Source: Chlorobiota bacterium (GTDB taxonomy: Bacteria > Bacteroidota > Ignavibacteria > OLB7). From it: a DNA stretch of 44,952 nucleotides. Position 1 is the stretch's first letter. The number at the start of each line of letters is the position of its first letter. Positions 8,983-17,205 of this stretch are shown one piece after another. Location: assembly GCA_016788565.1 (NCBI GenBank), contig JAEUSP010000120.1, forward strand, positions 1 through 44,952, given 5' to 3'. The notes beneath the pieces are model-generated. The model saw only the letters and a program-made list of their open reading frames with translations, ran no database searches and was not told the DNA's origin. The position numbers and the translations under genes are program-made.

Positions 8983-9016
8983 CCAGCCGGATACTCTGCA
9001 GAGAGTGTCCGGCTGG
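8983..9016 (+). terminator. Strong hairpin after the GyrI-like gene
   Basis: A 15-bp stem with one G-T wobble (CCAGCCGGATACTCT / AGAGTGTCCGGCTGG) closes a GCAG tetraloop, 31 bp after the stop codon. Only a weak T-run follows, as is common for 3' ends in Bacteroidota. Confidence 0.6.
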
Positions 9017-9032
9017 CCAATTTCTGGGGGTG

Positions 9033-9061
9033 TTGCGAATAACCGAATCGCCGTACCTTTG
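9033..9061 (+). promoter_or_regulatory. Bacteroidota-type promoter upstream of the small ORF and rsgA
   Basis: TTG at 9033-9035, 18 bp, then TACCTTTG at 9054-9061 (an exact TAnnTTTG). It lies just after the hairpin that closes the previous gene, so the rsgA unit appears to have its own promoter and a leader of about 270 nt. Confidence 0.6.
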
Positions 9062-9151
9062 CCCAACATTTTTTCCATCCTCTGGCATTGCGCGCAGCCA
9101 GAAATGGGAAGCCGAACAAGCAACCGCGCGCGAAAGGAGGAACGATGAACG

Positions 9152-9250
9152 ATGATTGAGCCAACCCAAAAAACCACGGTAGATGCCCGCGGCACAGCGG
9201 GCAGCAACGCCGCCGGAGTGGTGACGCGCTCAATCCGCACTGCCGGATAG
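9152..9250 (+). CDS. Possible 32-aa small ORF in the rsgA leader
   Basis: A short ORF starts MIEPTQKTTVDARG and ends SIRTAG. The strongest Shine-Dalgarno sequence in the region (AAAGGAGG, 9133-9140) lies 11 bases upstream of its ATG. The same site is better placed for an ATG at 9145 that encodes only four residues (MNDD) and stops at 9159, overlapping the start of the 32-aa frame. The pair could be a leader-peptide arrangement or a genuine microprotein. No family is recognised, and the rest of 8953-9341 shows no other gene. Confidence 0.35.
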   Translation: MIEPTQKTTVDARGTAGSNAAGVVTRSIRTAG

Positions 9251-9341
9251 CGCGCGGCGATCCCATTTCGGTGGCGGGTAGAGATGCGATGCGTAGAACA
9301 ACACCATCACACAGAACAACCCAACGAAGGGATCAACAACA

Positions 9342-10436
9342 GTGAATACCAACGAACAAACAACAAACAACAGCTTAGAATTGCTCGGTTGGAACAACTT
9401 CTTCCGGGCAGGATTTCAGGAATTTGCGGACGCCGGATTGCAACCCGCACGGGTGGCACTGGAGCATCGAAACGGATACACGCTTGTAACGGAACAGGGG
9501 GAGCTTCGCGCCGAGCTTTCGGGGCGATTACGCCACACCACTGCCGACCGCTGGCAACTGCCAGCCGTTGGCGATTGGGTTGCCGTAGCAGTGGAAAATG
9601 GAAACGACCTCGGCATCATTCACGCGGTGGTTCCGCGCCGCTCCGCCTTCAGCCGAAACGCCGTTGGCGGAAGAACCGAGCAGCAGATTGTGGCCGCCAA
9701 CATTGACACACTGGTGATTGTGGTCGGGCTTGACGGCAATTTCAATCTGCGGAGAATCGAACGCTACTTGGCCGCCGCATGGGATAGCGGAGCAACCCCG
9801 ATGGTGGTGCTGAACAAAGCCGACCAATGCCCAAACCTTGCCGAACGGCTGGCCGAAGTCGAGTCGGTGGCAATTGGAACAACAGTGGTAGCAATCAGCG
9901 CGCTGGAGGGGGAAGAAATCGAGCCGCTGCAACGGCTTCTGCGGCCCGGGACAACTGCGGCGTTGGTGGGGTCATCCGGGGTGGGAAAATCTACCATTAT
10001 CAACCGATTAGTTGGCCAGGATCGGCAATCAACCGGCAGCACCAGCCTGAGTGTCGGGAAAGGGAAGCACACAACCACACACCGGGAATTGATCCCGCTG
10101 GCCAGCGGTGCAATCCTGATGGATACCCCCGGAATGCGCGAGCTTCAGTTGTGGGGCGGAAGCGATGATGGAGTAAGCGAAACGTTCGGCGACATTGAGC
10201 AATTGGCAGCCAACTGCCGTTTCAGCGATTGCCAACACCAGGATGAACCAGGCTGCGCGGTGGCCGATGCCCTGCACAACGGCCAATTGGAGTACGGACG
10301 GTTTGAGAACTACCGCAAACTTCAGCGCGAGCTTGCCTACCAGAACCGCCGCCAAGATGAGGGGGCGATGCGTGCCGAAAAGGAGCGGTGGAAAAAGCTG
10401 ACGAAGCAATACCGAAGCAGGCCCAACCGGCCATAA
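9342..10436 (+). CDS. rsgA: Small ribosomal subunit biogenesis GTPase RsgA
   Basis: 364 aa, GTG start at 9342. RsgA is a circularly permuted GTPase that promotes late 30S subunit maturation, releasing RbfA and checking the decoding centre. It has an N-terminal OB-fold (about residues 20-95, with VGDWVAV), then the permuted GTPase motifs in the order G4 VLNKADQ, G5 ISALEGEEI, G1 GSSGVGKST and G3 DTPGMRE. The C-terminal zinc-binding module follows (CRFSDCQHQDEPGC) and then a basic helix. All diagnostic residues are present and the length is normal. A terminator follows at 10443, so it is probably the last gene of its unit. Confidence 0.96.
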   Translation: MNTNEQTTNNSLELLGWNNFFRAGFQEFADAGLQPARVALEHRNGYTLVTEQGELRAELSGRLRHTTADRWQLPAVGDWVAVAVENGNDLGIIHAVVPRRSAFSRNAVGGRTEQQIVAANIDTLVIVVGLDGNFNLRRIERYLAAAWDSGATPMVVLNKADQCPNLAERLAEVESVAIGTTVVAISALEGEEIEPLQRLLRPGTTAALVGSSGVGKSTIINRLVGQDRQSTGSTSLSVGKGKHTTTHRELIPLASGAILMDTPGMRELQLWGGSDDGVSETFGDIEQLAANCRFSDCQHQDEPGCAVADALHNGQLEYGRFENYRKLQRELAYQNRRQDEGAMRAEKERWKKLTKQYRSRPNRP

Positions 10437-10442
10437 CAGAAC

Positions 10443-10479
10443 AACGCGGCGCACGTGCGATCCCACGTGCGCCGCGTTT
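10443..10479 (+). terminator. Terminator hairpin after rsgA
   Basis: A perfect 15-bp stem (AACGCGGCGCACGTG and its complement) has a 6-nt loop (CGATCC). It lies 6 bp after the rsgA stop and ends in TTTC. Confidence 0.8.
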
Positions 10480-10500
10480 CAATGTTGATTAGGCAATTAT

Positions 10501-10610
10501 ACTCGAAACAGAGTGGTTTGCGAAAAACTCAATCACTGTCATTCCCGCGAAAGCGGGAATCCATAGCGAACCTAGCTGAGTAGAGTTTCGCAAACCAATT
10601 TGCGCCGAGT
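10501..10610 (+). mobile_element. MITE-like repeat element, copy 1 (110 bp)
   Basis: A non-coding element with imperfect terminal inverted repeats of about 25 bp. The left end is ACTCGAAACAGAGTGGTTTG and the right end, read inward, is ACTCGGCGCAAATTGGTTTG; both continue into CGAAA. The core is the widespread palindrome TCATTCCCGCGAAAGCGGGA. About nine mismatches separate it from copy 2 at 17558-17667, which is inverted and has the same length. No transposase is encoded. It lies between rsgA and glmS, and a two-unit heptamer remnant (AGTTGTC AGTTGAT, 10617-10630) adjoins it. Confidence 0.8.
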
Positions 10611-10709
10611 CTAATGAGTTGTCAGTTGATATTCTCTCCCCCTGATTCACCCGAAATCAATGGATAGGATTTCCCAGGCAACCATTGCGTAATTTGCGCC
10701 CCAATGTAC

Positions 10710-10746
10710 GGCCAGCAGGTTCCGGCAATCGCGCCGGCGGCTGGCC
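10710..10746 (+). promoter_or_regulatory. Stem-loop in the glmS leader
   Basis: A two-part stem (GGCCAGC...GCTGGCC enclosing CCGGC...GCCGG, loop AATCGC) lies 36 bp upstream of the glmS ATG, just after a weak TAATTTG promoter-like element at 10690-10696. It could be a 5' structural element of the mRNA. It is far too small and unlike the glmS ribozyme. Confidence 0.4.
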
Positions 10747-10782
10747 ACTCAATCACACTGCATTAACTGACTATAAACTCCC

Positions 10783-12612
10783 ATGTGCGGAATCGTTGGA
10801 TATGTTGGCCCAAAGGAAGCATTGCCAATCCTGATTAACGGCCTGAAACGCTTGGAGTACCGCGGCTACGATTCAGCCGGCGTTGCACTACTGAATGGCG
10901 AGCTAACGATCAAGAAAAAAGCGGGGAAAGTAAGCGACCTTGAGTCGGTGCTTCGCCCAGAAACCCTGCAAGGAACCGTTGGCATTGGCCACACCCGTTG
11001 GGCAACACACGGCGAACCGAACGACACCAACGCCCACCCCCACAGCGACCAACGTGGCGAAATCGCCCTGATCCACAACGGGGTGATCGAGAACTACGCA
11101 GCAATCAAAAAAACTCTGGAATCCGAAGGCTACACCTTCCACACCCAAACCGATACCGAGGTGCTGGTGCAGCTTGTGCGGTTTTTCTACGACCGCGTTG
11201 GCAGCATGGAAACCGCCTTCCGCCAAGCACTGAAGCAAGTGGTGGGAACCTACGGCGTGGCAATGCTCAGCAAGATGGAGCCAGGAAGAATCTACGCCGC
11301 ACGCAACGGGTCGCCGCTGGCGTTGGGCATTGGCGATGGTGAGTATGTGGTGGCAAGCGATGCCTCGGCAATCGTGCAACACACCCGGCAAGTGATCTAC
11401 TTGGGCGACCGTGAGATGGCCATTCTGGACCGCGACCGCTACGTCACAAAAACCATTGATGACGAAGTGGTCAACAAGCAGATCGAAGAGATCACCTTCG
11501 ACATTGAACAGATTGAACGTGGCGGATACGACCACTTCATGCTGAAAGAAATTTTTGAGCAGCCCGAGACCATCCGCAACGCCATGCGCGGGCGGCTGAA
11601 CCTTGAGGAAAGCACCGTCCGGCTTGGCGGGCTGCGAACCGTCACCAACAAACTGCGCGACGCACGCCGGATTATCATTTTGGGCTGCGGCACAAGCTGG
11701 CACGCGGGGTTGGTGGGGGAATACATGCTGGAGCAGATTGCGGGGATTCCGGTGGAGGTGGAGTACGCCAGCGAGTTCCGCTACCGCGACCCCATCCTCT
11801 ACAAGGATGACATCGTGATCGCCATTTCCCAGTCGGGCGAAACTGCCGACACACTGGCCGCGCTTCGCGAAGCAAAACGGCATGGCGCAACCACCCTGGG
11901 GATTGTGAACGTGGTGGGAAGCTCCATCGCCCGCGAAACCGATGCCGGCGTTTACTCCCATGCCGGCCCAGAAATCGGCGTGGCCAGCACAAAAGCGTTC
12001 ACCTCCCAACTCACCGTCCTTTCGCTGATGACCGTGATGCTTGCCCGGATGCGCCGCATGGGCGCGGCTGAAGGAGCGCACATCTTGAAAGCACTGACGG
12101 AGCTTCCCGAAAAAGTGGAGTACACGCTGGCCCGTGCCGAGCAAGTGCAAAAAATTGCTCACGAAATTGCGTCCACCCAGAATGCACTCTATTTGGGGCG
12201 CGGCTACAACTTCCCGGTGGCGTTGGAAGGGGCGTTGAAATTGAAGGAGATCAGCTACATCCATGCCGAGGGCTATCCGGCGGCAGAGATGAAGCATGGC
12301 CCAATCGCGCTGATTGATGCCAACATGCCGGTGGTGTTCATCGCGCCGAAGGATGACATCTACGACAAAATCGTCACGAACATCCAAGAAGTGCGGGCGC
12401 GAAGTGGGCGGGTGATTGCCATTGCCACCGAAGGGGACACCCGGATTGAGTCGCTTGCCGAACACGTCATTTACGTTCCGGAAACCCACCCCTTCCTGTC
12501 GCCAATTCTGAACGTGCTGCCGTTGCAGTTACTGAGTTACTACGTGGCGCTTCAGCGTGGCTGCAACGTGGATCAGCCCCGCAATCTGGCCAAGTCGGTG
12601 ACGGTGGAGTAA
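10783..12612 (+). CDS. glmS: Glutamine--fructose-6-phosphate aminotransferase (isomerizing)
   Basis: 609 aa, full length. GlmS makes glucosamine-6-phosphate from fructose-6-phosphate and glutamine, the entry step to peptidoglycan and LPS amino sugars. The N-terminal class II glutaminase domain begins MCGIVGYVG with Cys2 as nucleophile and continues with GHTRWATHGEP (about 72-82). Two SIS isomerase domains follow (CGTSWHAGL, then ISQSGETADTLAAL near residue 350, and HAEGYPAAEMKHGPIALI near 490). The C-terminus DQPRNLAKSVTVE is the standard active-site tail. It is preceded by a repeat element and a leader hairpin and probably forms a single-gene unit. Confidence 0.98.
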   Translation: MCGIVGYVGPKEALPILINGLKRLEYRGYDSAGVALLNGELTIKKKAGKVSDLESVLRPETLQGTVGIGHTRWATHGEPNDTNAHPHSDQRGEIALIHNGVIENYAAIKKTLESEGYTFHTQTDTEVLVQLVRFFYDRVGSMETAFRQALKQVVGTYGVAMLSKMEPGRIYAARNGSPLALGIGDGEYVVASDASAIVQHTRQVIYLGDREMAILDRDRYVTKTIDDEVVNKQIEEITFDIEQIERGGYDHFMLKEIFEQPETIRNAMRGRLNLEESTVRLGGLRTVTNKLRDARRIIILGCGTSWHAGLVGEYMLEQIAGIPVEVEYASEFRYRDPILYKDDIVIAISQSGETADTLAALREAKRHGATTLGIVNVVGSSIARETDAGVYSHAGPEIGVASTKAFTSQLTVLSLMTVMLARMRRMGAAEGAHILKALTELPEKVEYTLARAEQVQKIAHEIASTQNALYLGRGYNFPVALEGALKLKEISYIHAEGYPAAEMKHGPIALIDANMPVVFIAPKDDIYDKIVTNIQEVRARSGRVIAIATEGDTRIESLAEHVIYVPETHPFLSPILNVLPLQLLSYYVALQRGCNVDQPRNLAKSVTVE

Positions 12613-12672
12613 TGGTGGAGTGCCGCACACACTTCACCAACTGCGAAGCCAGTAAGGTTGGTAGAATACTTG

Positions 12673-12684
12673 CCTCACTTTATT
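12673..12684 (+). repeat. 12-bp direct repeat, left copy flanking the AlbA_2 gene
   Basis: CCTCACTTTATT occurs here, 13 bp before the ATG of the AlbA_2 gene, and again at 14453-14464, about 100 bp after its stop. This may mark the ends of an insertion, but a 12-bp match in 1.8 kb can also arise by chance. Confidence 0.45.
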
Positions 12685-12697
12685 GTCGAAGAATTCG

Positions 12698-14356
12698 ATG
12701 AAAGTAGATGAGCTATCTCAACTGCTGAATGTACTGATCGCCACGTGGGAAAACGAGGTGGTGGAGTTCAAGCAGGCGGGGAAGGATTACAGCACCGACG
12801 ATATCGGCAAATACTTCTCCGCATTGGCGAATGAAGCCAATCTGCGTAGCGTAGAGCCTGCATGGTTGGTGTTTGGTGTGCATGACAAAAGCCGCCAGGT
12901 GATCGGTACGGACTATCGCCCGGAAGCCGATCGCCTGCAATCGCTGAAGCATCAGATTGCGCAAAACACGGAGCCAAGCATTACGCTGCGCGAAATCCAT
13001 GTTCTGCACCATCAACAAGGGCGTGTGGTGTTTTTTGAAATCCCAGCGGCGCCGTGCGGTATTCCAATTGCGTGGAAGGGGCATTATTACGCTCGCGCTG
13101 GCGAAAGCCTGGCATCGCTTGGGCTTGATAAACTGGACAGCATCCGTGGCCAGACACTATCACAGGATTGGACGGCACAACTGCTACAACATGCCACGCT
13201 ATCTGACTTGGATGAAACCGCCGTGCGCAAGGCGCGCCAGTCCTTCTCAAAAAAACATGCTAATCGCTTTACAGCAGATGAGGTGATGCAGTGGCCGCTG
13301 ACGACTTTTCTTGATCGGGCACGAATCACCCAAAACGGCCAAATAACCCGCACTGCCCTTTTGCTATTAGGCAAAGCGGAATCAGCCTATCACCTTTCAC
13401 CACATCCAGCACAGCTAACATGGAAACTGGAAAATTCGGAGCGTGCATACGAGCATTTCGGCCCCCCGTTTCTGTTAAGCAGCAGCGCACTCTACCAGAA
13501 AATTCGCAATATCCAGATCCGTATTCTGCCTGATGACCAGTTGGTGGCCATTGAGCTGGCCAAATACGACCAAAAAATCGTACTCGAAGCCCTGCATAAC
13601 TGCATTGCTCATCAAGATTACACCCGTAATGGTCGGGTGGTAGTGAAAGAATTACCTGAGCGACTGTTGTTCGAAAATGAGGGATTTTTTTTTGAAGGAA
13701 GCCCAGATGATTACGTCCCAGGCGATAAGGTACCTCGGCGCTATCGCAATCCATTTCTGGCTCAAGCCATGGCTGAACTGAACATGATTGACACGATGGG
13801 CTACGGCATTCACGATATGCACACCCGGCAGGCACAACGCTACTTCCCCATGCCAGACTATGATCTTCGTGATGCTGAAACCGTCAAGCTGACGATCTAT
13901 GGTGGGATAGTAGATCCAGCCTACAGCCGTCTCCTAATCCAAAAAACTGACTTGCCGTTGACCGATGTGTTGGCTTTAGATCGTGTGCAAAAAAAACTCC
14001 CTATTCCCGATGAAATAGTAACCCGCTTGAAGCGGATGAAATTAATTGAAGGGCGCAAACCTCATTACTTCGTTTCGGCGGACGTAGCTGCTGCAACAGC
14101 AAGCCAAGCTGACTATATCCGAACCCGTACACAAGACGATGAGTTCTACGCAAAACTATTGATGGATTATCTTGAAAAATTTGGCCAAGCAACCCGCTCG
14201 GAAATTAACCGACTTCTGCTCCCCAAACTCAGCGAAGCACTAACAGACCAACAAAAGGAAGACAAGGTGAGCAATTTGCTGACCAGATTGCGGAGAAATG
14301 GACGTATCAGAAATACCGGCTCTCGTGGGCAACCTGCTTGGCGGCTTGCAGAATGA
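12698..14356 (+). CDS. AlbA_2/Schlafen-domain ATP-binding regulator-like protein
   Basis: 552 aa from ATG 12698 (an upstream in-frame TTG at 12683 is possible). The N-terminal AlbA_2 (Schlafen) domain covers about residues 10-135, with the EVVEFKQA motif at 20-27 and YYARAGES at 130-137. A HATPase_c_4-like domain follows with EALHNCIAHQDYTRNG at 297-312 and GYGIHDM near 370. The C-terminus looks like winged-helix segments (about 430-552). Such proteins are annotated as putative transcriptional regulators or helicase-related, and homologues occur near restriction and defence genes. The coding sequence is visibly more AT-rich than its neighbours, contains a T9 run, and is flanked by 12-bp direct repeats, all suggesting horizontal acquisition. 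The role is not established. Confidence 0.85.
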   Translation: MKVDELSQLLNVLIATWENEVVEFKQAGKDYSTDDIGKYFSALANEANLRSVEPAWLVFGVHDKSRQVIGTDYRPEADRLQSLKHQIAQNTEPSITLREIHVLHHQQGRVVFFEIPAAPCGIPIAWKGHYYARAGESLASLGLDKLDSIRGQTLSQDWTAQLLQHATLSDLDETAVRKARQSFSKKHANRFTADEVMQWPLTTFLDRARITQNGQITRTALLLLGKAESAYHLSPHPAQLTWKLENSERAYEHFGPPFLLSSSALYQKIRNIQIRILPDDQLVAIELAKYDQKIVLEALHNCIAHQDYTRNGRVVVKELPERLLFENEGFFFEGSPDDYVPGDKVPRRYRNPFLAQAMAELNMIDTMGYGIHDMHTRQAQRYFPMPDYDLRDAETVKLTIYGGIVDPAYSRLLIQKTDLPLTDVLALDRVQKKLPIPDEIVTRLKRMKLIEGRKPHYFVSADVAAATASQADYIRTRTQDDEFYAKLLMDYLEKFGQATRSEINRLLLPKLSEALTDQQKEDKVSNLLTRLRRNGRIRNTGSRGQPAWRLAE

Positions 14357-14378
14357 ATGCAGAATGAATGCAGAATGG
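14347..14378 (+). repeat. 11-bp tandem repeat overlapping the AlbA_2 stop codon
   Basis: Almost three copies of GCAGAATGAAT span the TGA stop of the AlbA_2 gene. Further GCAGAA motifs follow to about 14440, suggesting local repeat expansion. Confidence 0.7.
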
Positions 14379-14452
14379 AATACAGATTTAACAACAGAAT
14401 ATGCGTTTTACTGGTTGTGCTTGCAGAAAGAATGCAGAAAGGACACATCCCA

Positions 14453-14464
14453 CCTCACTTTATT
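14453..14464 (+). repeat. 12-bp direct repeat, right copy
   Basis: This is the second copy of CCTCACTTTATT, matching 12673-12684. The gene-free stretch 14357-14695 otherwise holds the 11-bp repeat, a hairpin at 14483-14525 and a promoter element at 14621. Confidence 0.45.
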
Positions 14465-14482
14465 CAGCTTCAAAAAAAATAG

Positions 14483-14525
14483 ATACCCGCACAAACGCAG
14501 CACCCACTGCGGCTTGTACGGGTAT
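14483..14525. terminator. Imperfect hairpin downstream of the AlbA_2 gene
   Basis: Stem segments ATACCCG/CGGGTAT, ACAA/TTGT and CGCAG/CTGCG surround a short loop, with an A-run before the stem. This is a plausible terminator, better on the minus strand because the A-run precedes it. Confidence 0.45.
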
Positions 14526-14620
14526 TTAGCTATCGCCACCATTCACTTCCCCCCCCCACGCCTTTCCCAAATCCATCACAAAACCAAAAAGTGCGTTTCA
14601 TGGCGGCTGTTGTCGGCCTG

Positions 14621-14628
14621 TAGTTTTG
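14621..14628 (+). promoter_or_regulatory. -7 element upstream of the secreted-protein gene
   Basis: TAGTTTTG fits TAnnTTTG exactly, 67 bp before the ATG at 14696. The -33 element is unclear. Confidence 0.45.
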
Positions 14629-14695
14629 CACATGTTCGATCAAGGAATCGGACAGAAGCAACAACATCAACAACACAATACAAGCAACACAGATC

Positions 14696-15247
14696 ATGAA
14701 ACAGACCATGAACACGACTTCAACAACATCGCTTTTCCGCACGCTGATCGTAGCGTTATTTCTGCTGACCGTTGCCATCAGCCAGGGGCTTGCCCAGGGG
14801 CGGAGACCGGTGACCACACACCCAGGCGACCCAGGCCCGTGCCGCGAAAAGATCACCACCAAAGTGACAAAAACCCCGTGGAAATTTTCTGGGTTAGGGT
14901 TTATTCGCGCAACTTCGGCGTTCGACACGCTGGAAATTCAGTCGGCCGCAACACAACTGTTTGGGGCGGTGGGTGGAAATCTGGGCAACTACACACTGGT
15001 CATCCAAAAAGCTGTGGAGTTGTTCAATTACGAAGGGGTTGTGTACGGCGAATGGACCCGAACCGTCACCATCACAACCACCGGAACAAAATGCGTCAAC
15101 GACCAGCCGGTGGCGGTCAACGAAACAAAAACGTTCACGGAAAGCACGGGATGGAAACGACTGTTCGGCCCAATCTTGTGGACAGGAATCACACCCACGA
15201 AACTGAAGTTCTACATTGACCAAGCAGCGGCAGCGTTGCCGAAATAA
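14696..15247 (+). CDS. Secreted protein of unknown function
   Basis: 183 aa. The N-terminal signal peptide (basic start, hydrophobic LFRTLIVALFLLTVAIS, then GLAQG) predicts Sec export, with the mature chain starting near residue 34. The mature part has two cysteines (PCREK and KCVND) that could form a disulfide. A region of small-residue strands follows and ends IDQAAAALPK. No family is recognised and no sorting domain is visible, so it is likely periplasmic. The start at 14696 is chosen; ATG 14708 would also give a good signal peptide. It precedes the secreted protease gene on the same strand, but a strong terminator separates them. Confidence 0.8.
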   Translation: MKQTMNTTSTTSLFRTLIVALFLLTVAISQGLAQGRRPVTTHPGDPGPCREKITTKVTKTPWKFSGLGFIRATSAFDTLEIQSAATQLFGAVGGNLGNYTLVIQKAVELFNYEGVVYGEWTRTVTITTTGTKCVNDQPVAVNETKTFTESTGWKRLFGPILWTGITPTKLKFYIDQAAAALPK

Positions 15248-15271
15248 CGAACGGCAGTGGCAAAAAACCGG

Positions 15272-15306
15272 AACGGGCGCGAAGCTATCTCAGCTTCGCG
15301 CCCGTT
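15272..15306 (+). terminator. Terminator hairpin after the secreted protein
   Basis: A perfect 15-bp stem (AACGGGCGCGAAGCT and its complement) with loop ATCTC lies 24 bp after the stop. The remainder of 15307-15562 shows no gene; a TTGACA hexamer at 15529-15534 precedes the protease gene. Confidence 0.85.
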
Positions 15307-15562
15307 GCTGTTCCGGGGGATTGCCAGCATCATCTTCCCCTTGTTCGTTCACCGTTCCCCCTTGATTTCCTACCGCTCCCTTAGCCGTTCCTGCCGCTCC
15401 CTTAAATCCCCCCGTTTTGCCGAAACCGATGCCTGATGTTTGCCACCAAGACGGCCATCAGCAGCGGGCGATAGCGGCATCGCACAGCACGCACGCACAG
15501 TTCGCCGATGGCTGCATGAATACACACTTGACACCGATTTATCAATCAGGAGCAACGCAACC

Positions 15563-16597
15563 ATGAAGACCAAAAACATCGTTCGCACCGCAGTGCTGTT
15601 CGGCACAGGGTTTATCGCCTGGAGCACGGCCATTGCCCAACCGCAAATTGACTACAACGCACGTGAGCTAAAAGCCCCCCCAGCAATCAAACAATCGCTG
15701 GAGAAACTACGGGCCGAGATCAAACAGAATAAATACTCCTTCACCGTCGGCTACACCGAAGCGATGGATCGCTCGCTGAAAAGCCTGACCGGAGCGTTGT
15801 TCGAGCAGGACCCGGCGGTTATCCGCCAGCAGAACGAGGAAGGGAAACGGAAGGATGAGCAAGAACCGGAAAACACACGCCGCCGTGGCGCGGCCTCATC
15901 CTCTTCATCCTCCGATAACCAAGGCCCGAACTCCTCCAAGTTTAGCTGGAAGGACAAAGGGAAAGTGACCTCCGTCCGGAACCAAGAAGATTGCGGAAGC
16001 TGCTGGGCGTTTGGTGCGGCCGCTGCCTACGAAAGCAGTTACCTGATCCGCAACGACAAAACCATCAACCTTTCGGAACAGCAGTTGGTAAGCTGCGGCG
16101 AAAGCGGCAGCGGGAAAGATGCCGGAAGCTGCGATGGCGGCTACGCATCACGGGCGGTGGATTACTTGGAAGAACATGGCTGCGGCGATGAATCCAGCTT
16201 TGGTTACACCGCCGAGAACACCGCCTGCGGAAGCCACGGGAGCAACACCACCTACAAAGCCTCAAGCTGGGGATACGTTGGCAACAGCTGGACCGTGCCG
16301 GACAAGGACAACATGAAAGAAGCACTCTGCAAGTATGGCCCGCTGGCCGTTGGGATTTATGCCGGGGATAAATTCCAAGCCTACACCGGCGGGGTGTTCG
16401 ATGCCCTCACCATCGGAATTCCGAACCACGTGGTGACGATTGTTGGGTGGGACGACGACAAAGGGAGCAAAGGCTGCTGGTTAGTGAAAAATTCGTGGGG
16501 AACGGGCTGGGGGGATAATGGCTACATCTGGATTCCCTACGGCCACAGCAGCCTGATTGGAATCGGCGCGATTTGGCTGAAAGCAAAATCAGAATAG
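15563..16597 (+). CDS. Secreted papain-family (C1A) cysteine peptidase
   Basis: 344 aa from ATG 15563, with AGGAG at 15548-15552. It has a signal peptide (about 1-25, cut near AIAQ), a propeptide-like helical region (about 35-100), and an Arg- and poly-Ser linker ([14 protein letters not shown], about 105-118) that may be the maturation site. The papain domain follows (about 125-344). The catalytic set is intact: oxyanion Gln141 and Cys147 in [10 protein letters not shown], His289 in PNHVVT and Asn310 in [13 protein letters not shown]. Additional cysteines (C178, C190, C207, C222) match the disulfide-rich layout of eukaryotic-like C1A enzymes. It is presumably secreted or periplasmic and made as a zymogen. 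No T9SS tail is visible. Confidence 0.93.
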   Translation: MKTKNIVRTAVLFGTGFIAWSTAIAQPQIDYNARELKAPPAIKQSLEKLRAEIKQNKYSFTVGYTEAMDRSLKSLTGALFEQDPAVIRQQNEEGKRKDEQEPENTRRRGAASSSSSSDNQGPNSSKFSWKDKGKVTSVRNQEDCGSCWAFGAAAAYESSYLIRNDKTINLSEQQLVSCGESGSGKDAGSCDGGYASRAVDYLEEHGCGDESSFGYTAENTACGSHGSNTTYKASSWGYVGNSWTVPDKDNMKEALCKYGPLAVGIYAGDKFQAYTGGVFDALTIGIPNHVVTIVGWDDDKGSKGCWLVKNSWGTGWGDNGYIWIPYGHSSLIGIGAIWLKAKSE

Positions 16598-16629
16598 AGG
16601 TCGCGGGATTGGATTGGGACTCCAGAACA

Positions 16630-16675
16630 GCACCGGCCCGATGCAGTACGTCAGCATCGGGCCGGTGCGTTTCTT
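16630..16675. terminator. Terminator between the peptidase and EVE genes
   Basis: A perfect 15-bp stem (GCACCGGCCCGATGC and its complement) with a 9-nt loop is followed by GTTTCTT. It lies between two convergent genes and may serve both strands. Confidence 0.85.
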
Positions 16676-16698
16676 GCAACTGGCCAACGGGGCTGGGA

Positions 16699-17169
16699 TT
16701 ACTCCCTCATCGCCGTCACAATCTCCCATTCGGTTGCCGTCACCGGCTGCACCGATAGCCGCGAGCCGCGTTGCGTCAGAACCATTGTTTCCAACCCCGG
16801 CGTTGCCTTGATTTCGGCAAGGGTGATCGGTTGGTCGAATTTCTTGGTGAACCTCACATCCACCATCACCCAGATGGGATTATCGGGGGTGTGCTTGGGG
16901 TCGAAATGGTCGTCGTCGGGGTTCAGCGCGGTGAAGTCGGGATACGGTTCGCTGCAAACCTCGGCAAGCCCCGCAACGGATGGAGGTTCAACACTGCTGT
17001 GGTAGTACAGCACTCCATCACCAACCTTCATGTGGTCGCGCATGAAGTTGCGGGCCTGGTAGTTCCGCACCCCGCACCAAAACGTTTGGCCGTCGCGCTG
17101 AAGGTCGTCAATGGAGTAGCAATCGGGTTCGGATTTCAGGAGCCAGAATTTTTTTTCGGATGCGGGCAT
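16699..17169 (-). CDS. EVE domain-containing protein
   Basis: 156 aa and cytosolic. It is a single EVE (PUA/YTH-like) domain with the family landmarks FWLLKSEPDCYSIDDL (about 8-23), FWCGVRNYQARNFMRD (30-45), the VGDGVLYYHS strand and AEV..EPYPD. The domain binds modified bases in nucleic acids. Bacterial members are small stand-alone proteins linked to RNA modification or to defence against modified DNA. The aromatic and backbone-binding region (W31, N36-Y37) is intact. The DUF3817 gene lies 37 bp upstream on the same strand and may be co-transcribed. The biological ligand cannot be read from the sequence. Confidence 0.92.
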   Translation of the reverse strand: MPASEKKFWLLKSEPDCYSIDDLQRDGQTFWCGVRNYQARNFMRDHMKVGDGVLYYHSSVEPPSVAGLAEVCSEPYPDFTALNPDDDHFDPKHTPDNPIWVMVDVRFTKKFDQPITLAEIKATPGLETMVLTQRGSRLSVQPVTATEWEIVTAMRE

Positions 17170-17205
17170 TGTTGCTGGTAGATGATGACAGTTCAGAGGC
17201 GATGA

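Noticed and set aside
10613-10782. glmS ribozyme or riboswitch
   Set aside because: The leader lacks the size and core of the known ribozyme; only a simple hairpin is visible.
10903-12489. Long open frame on the minus strand (about 528 codons)
   Set aside because: It lies opposite glmS, is His/Gly/Val-rich without family motifs, and arises from the codon bias of the real gene.
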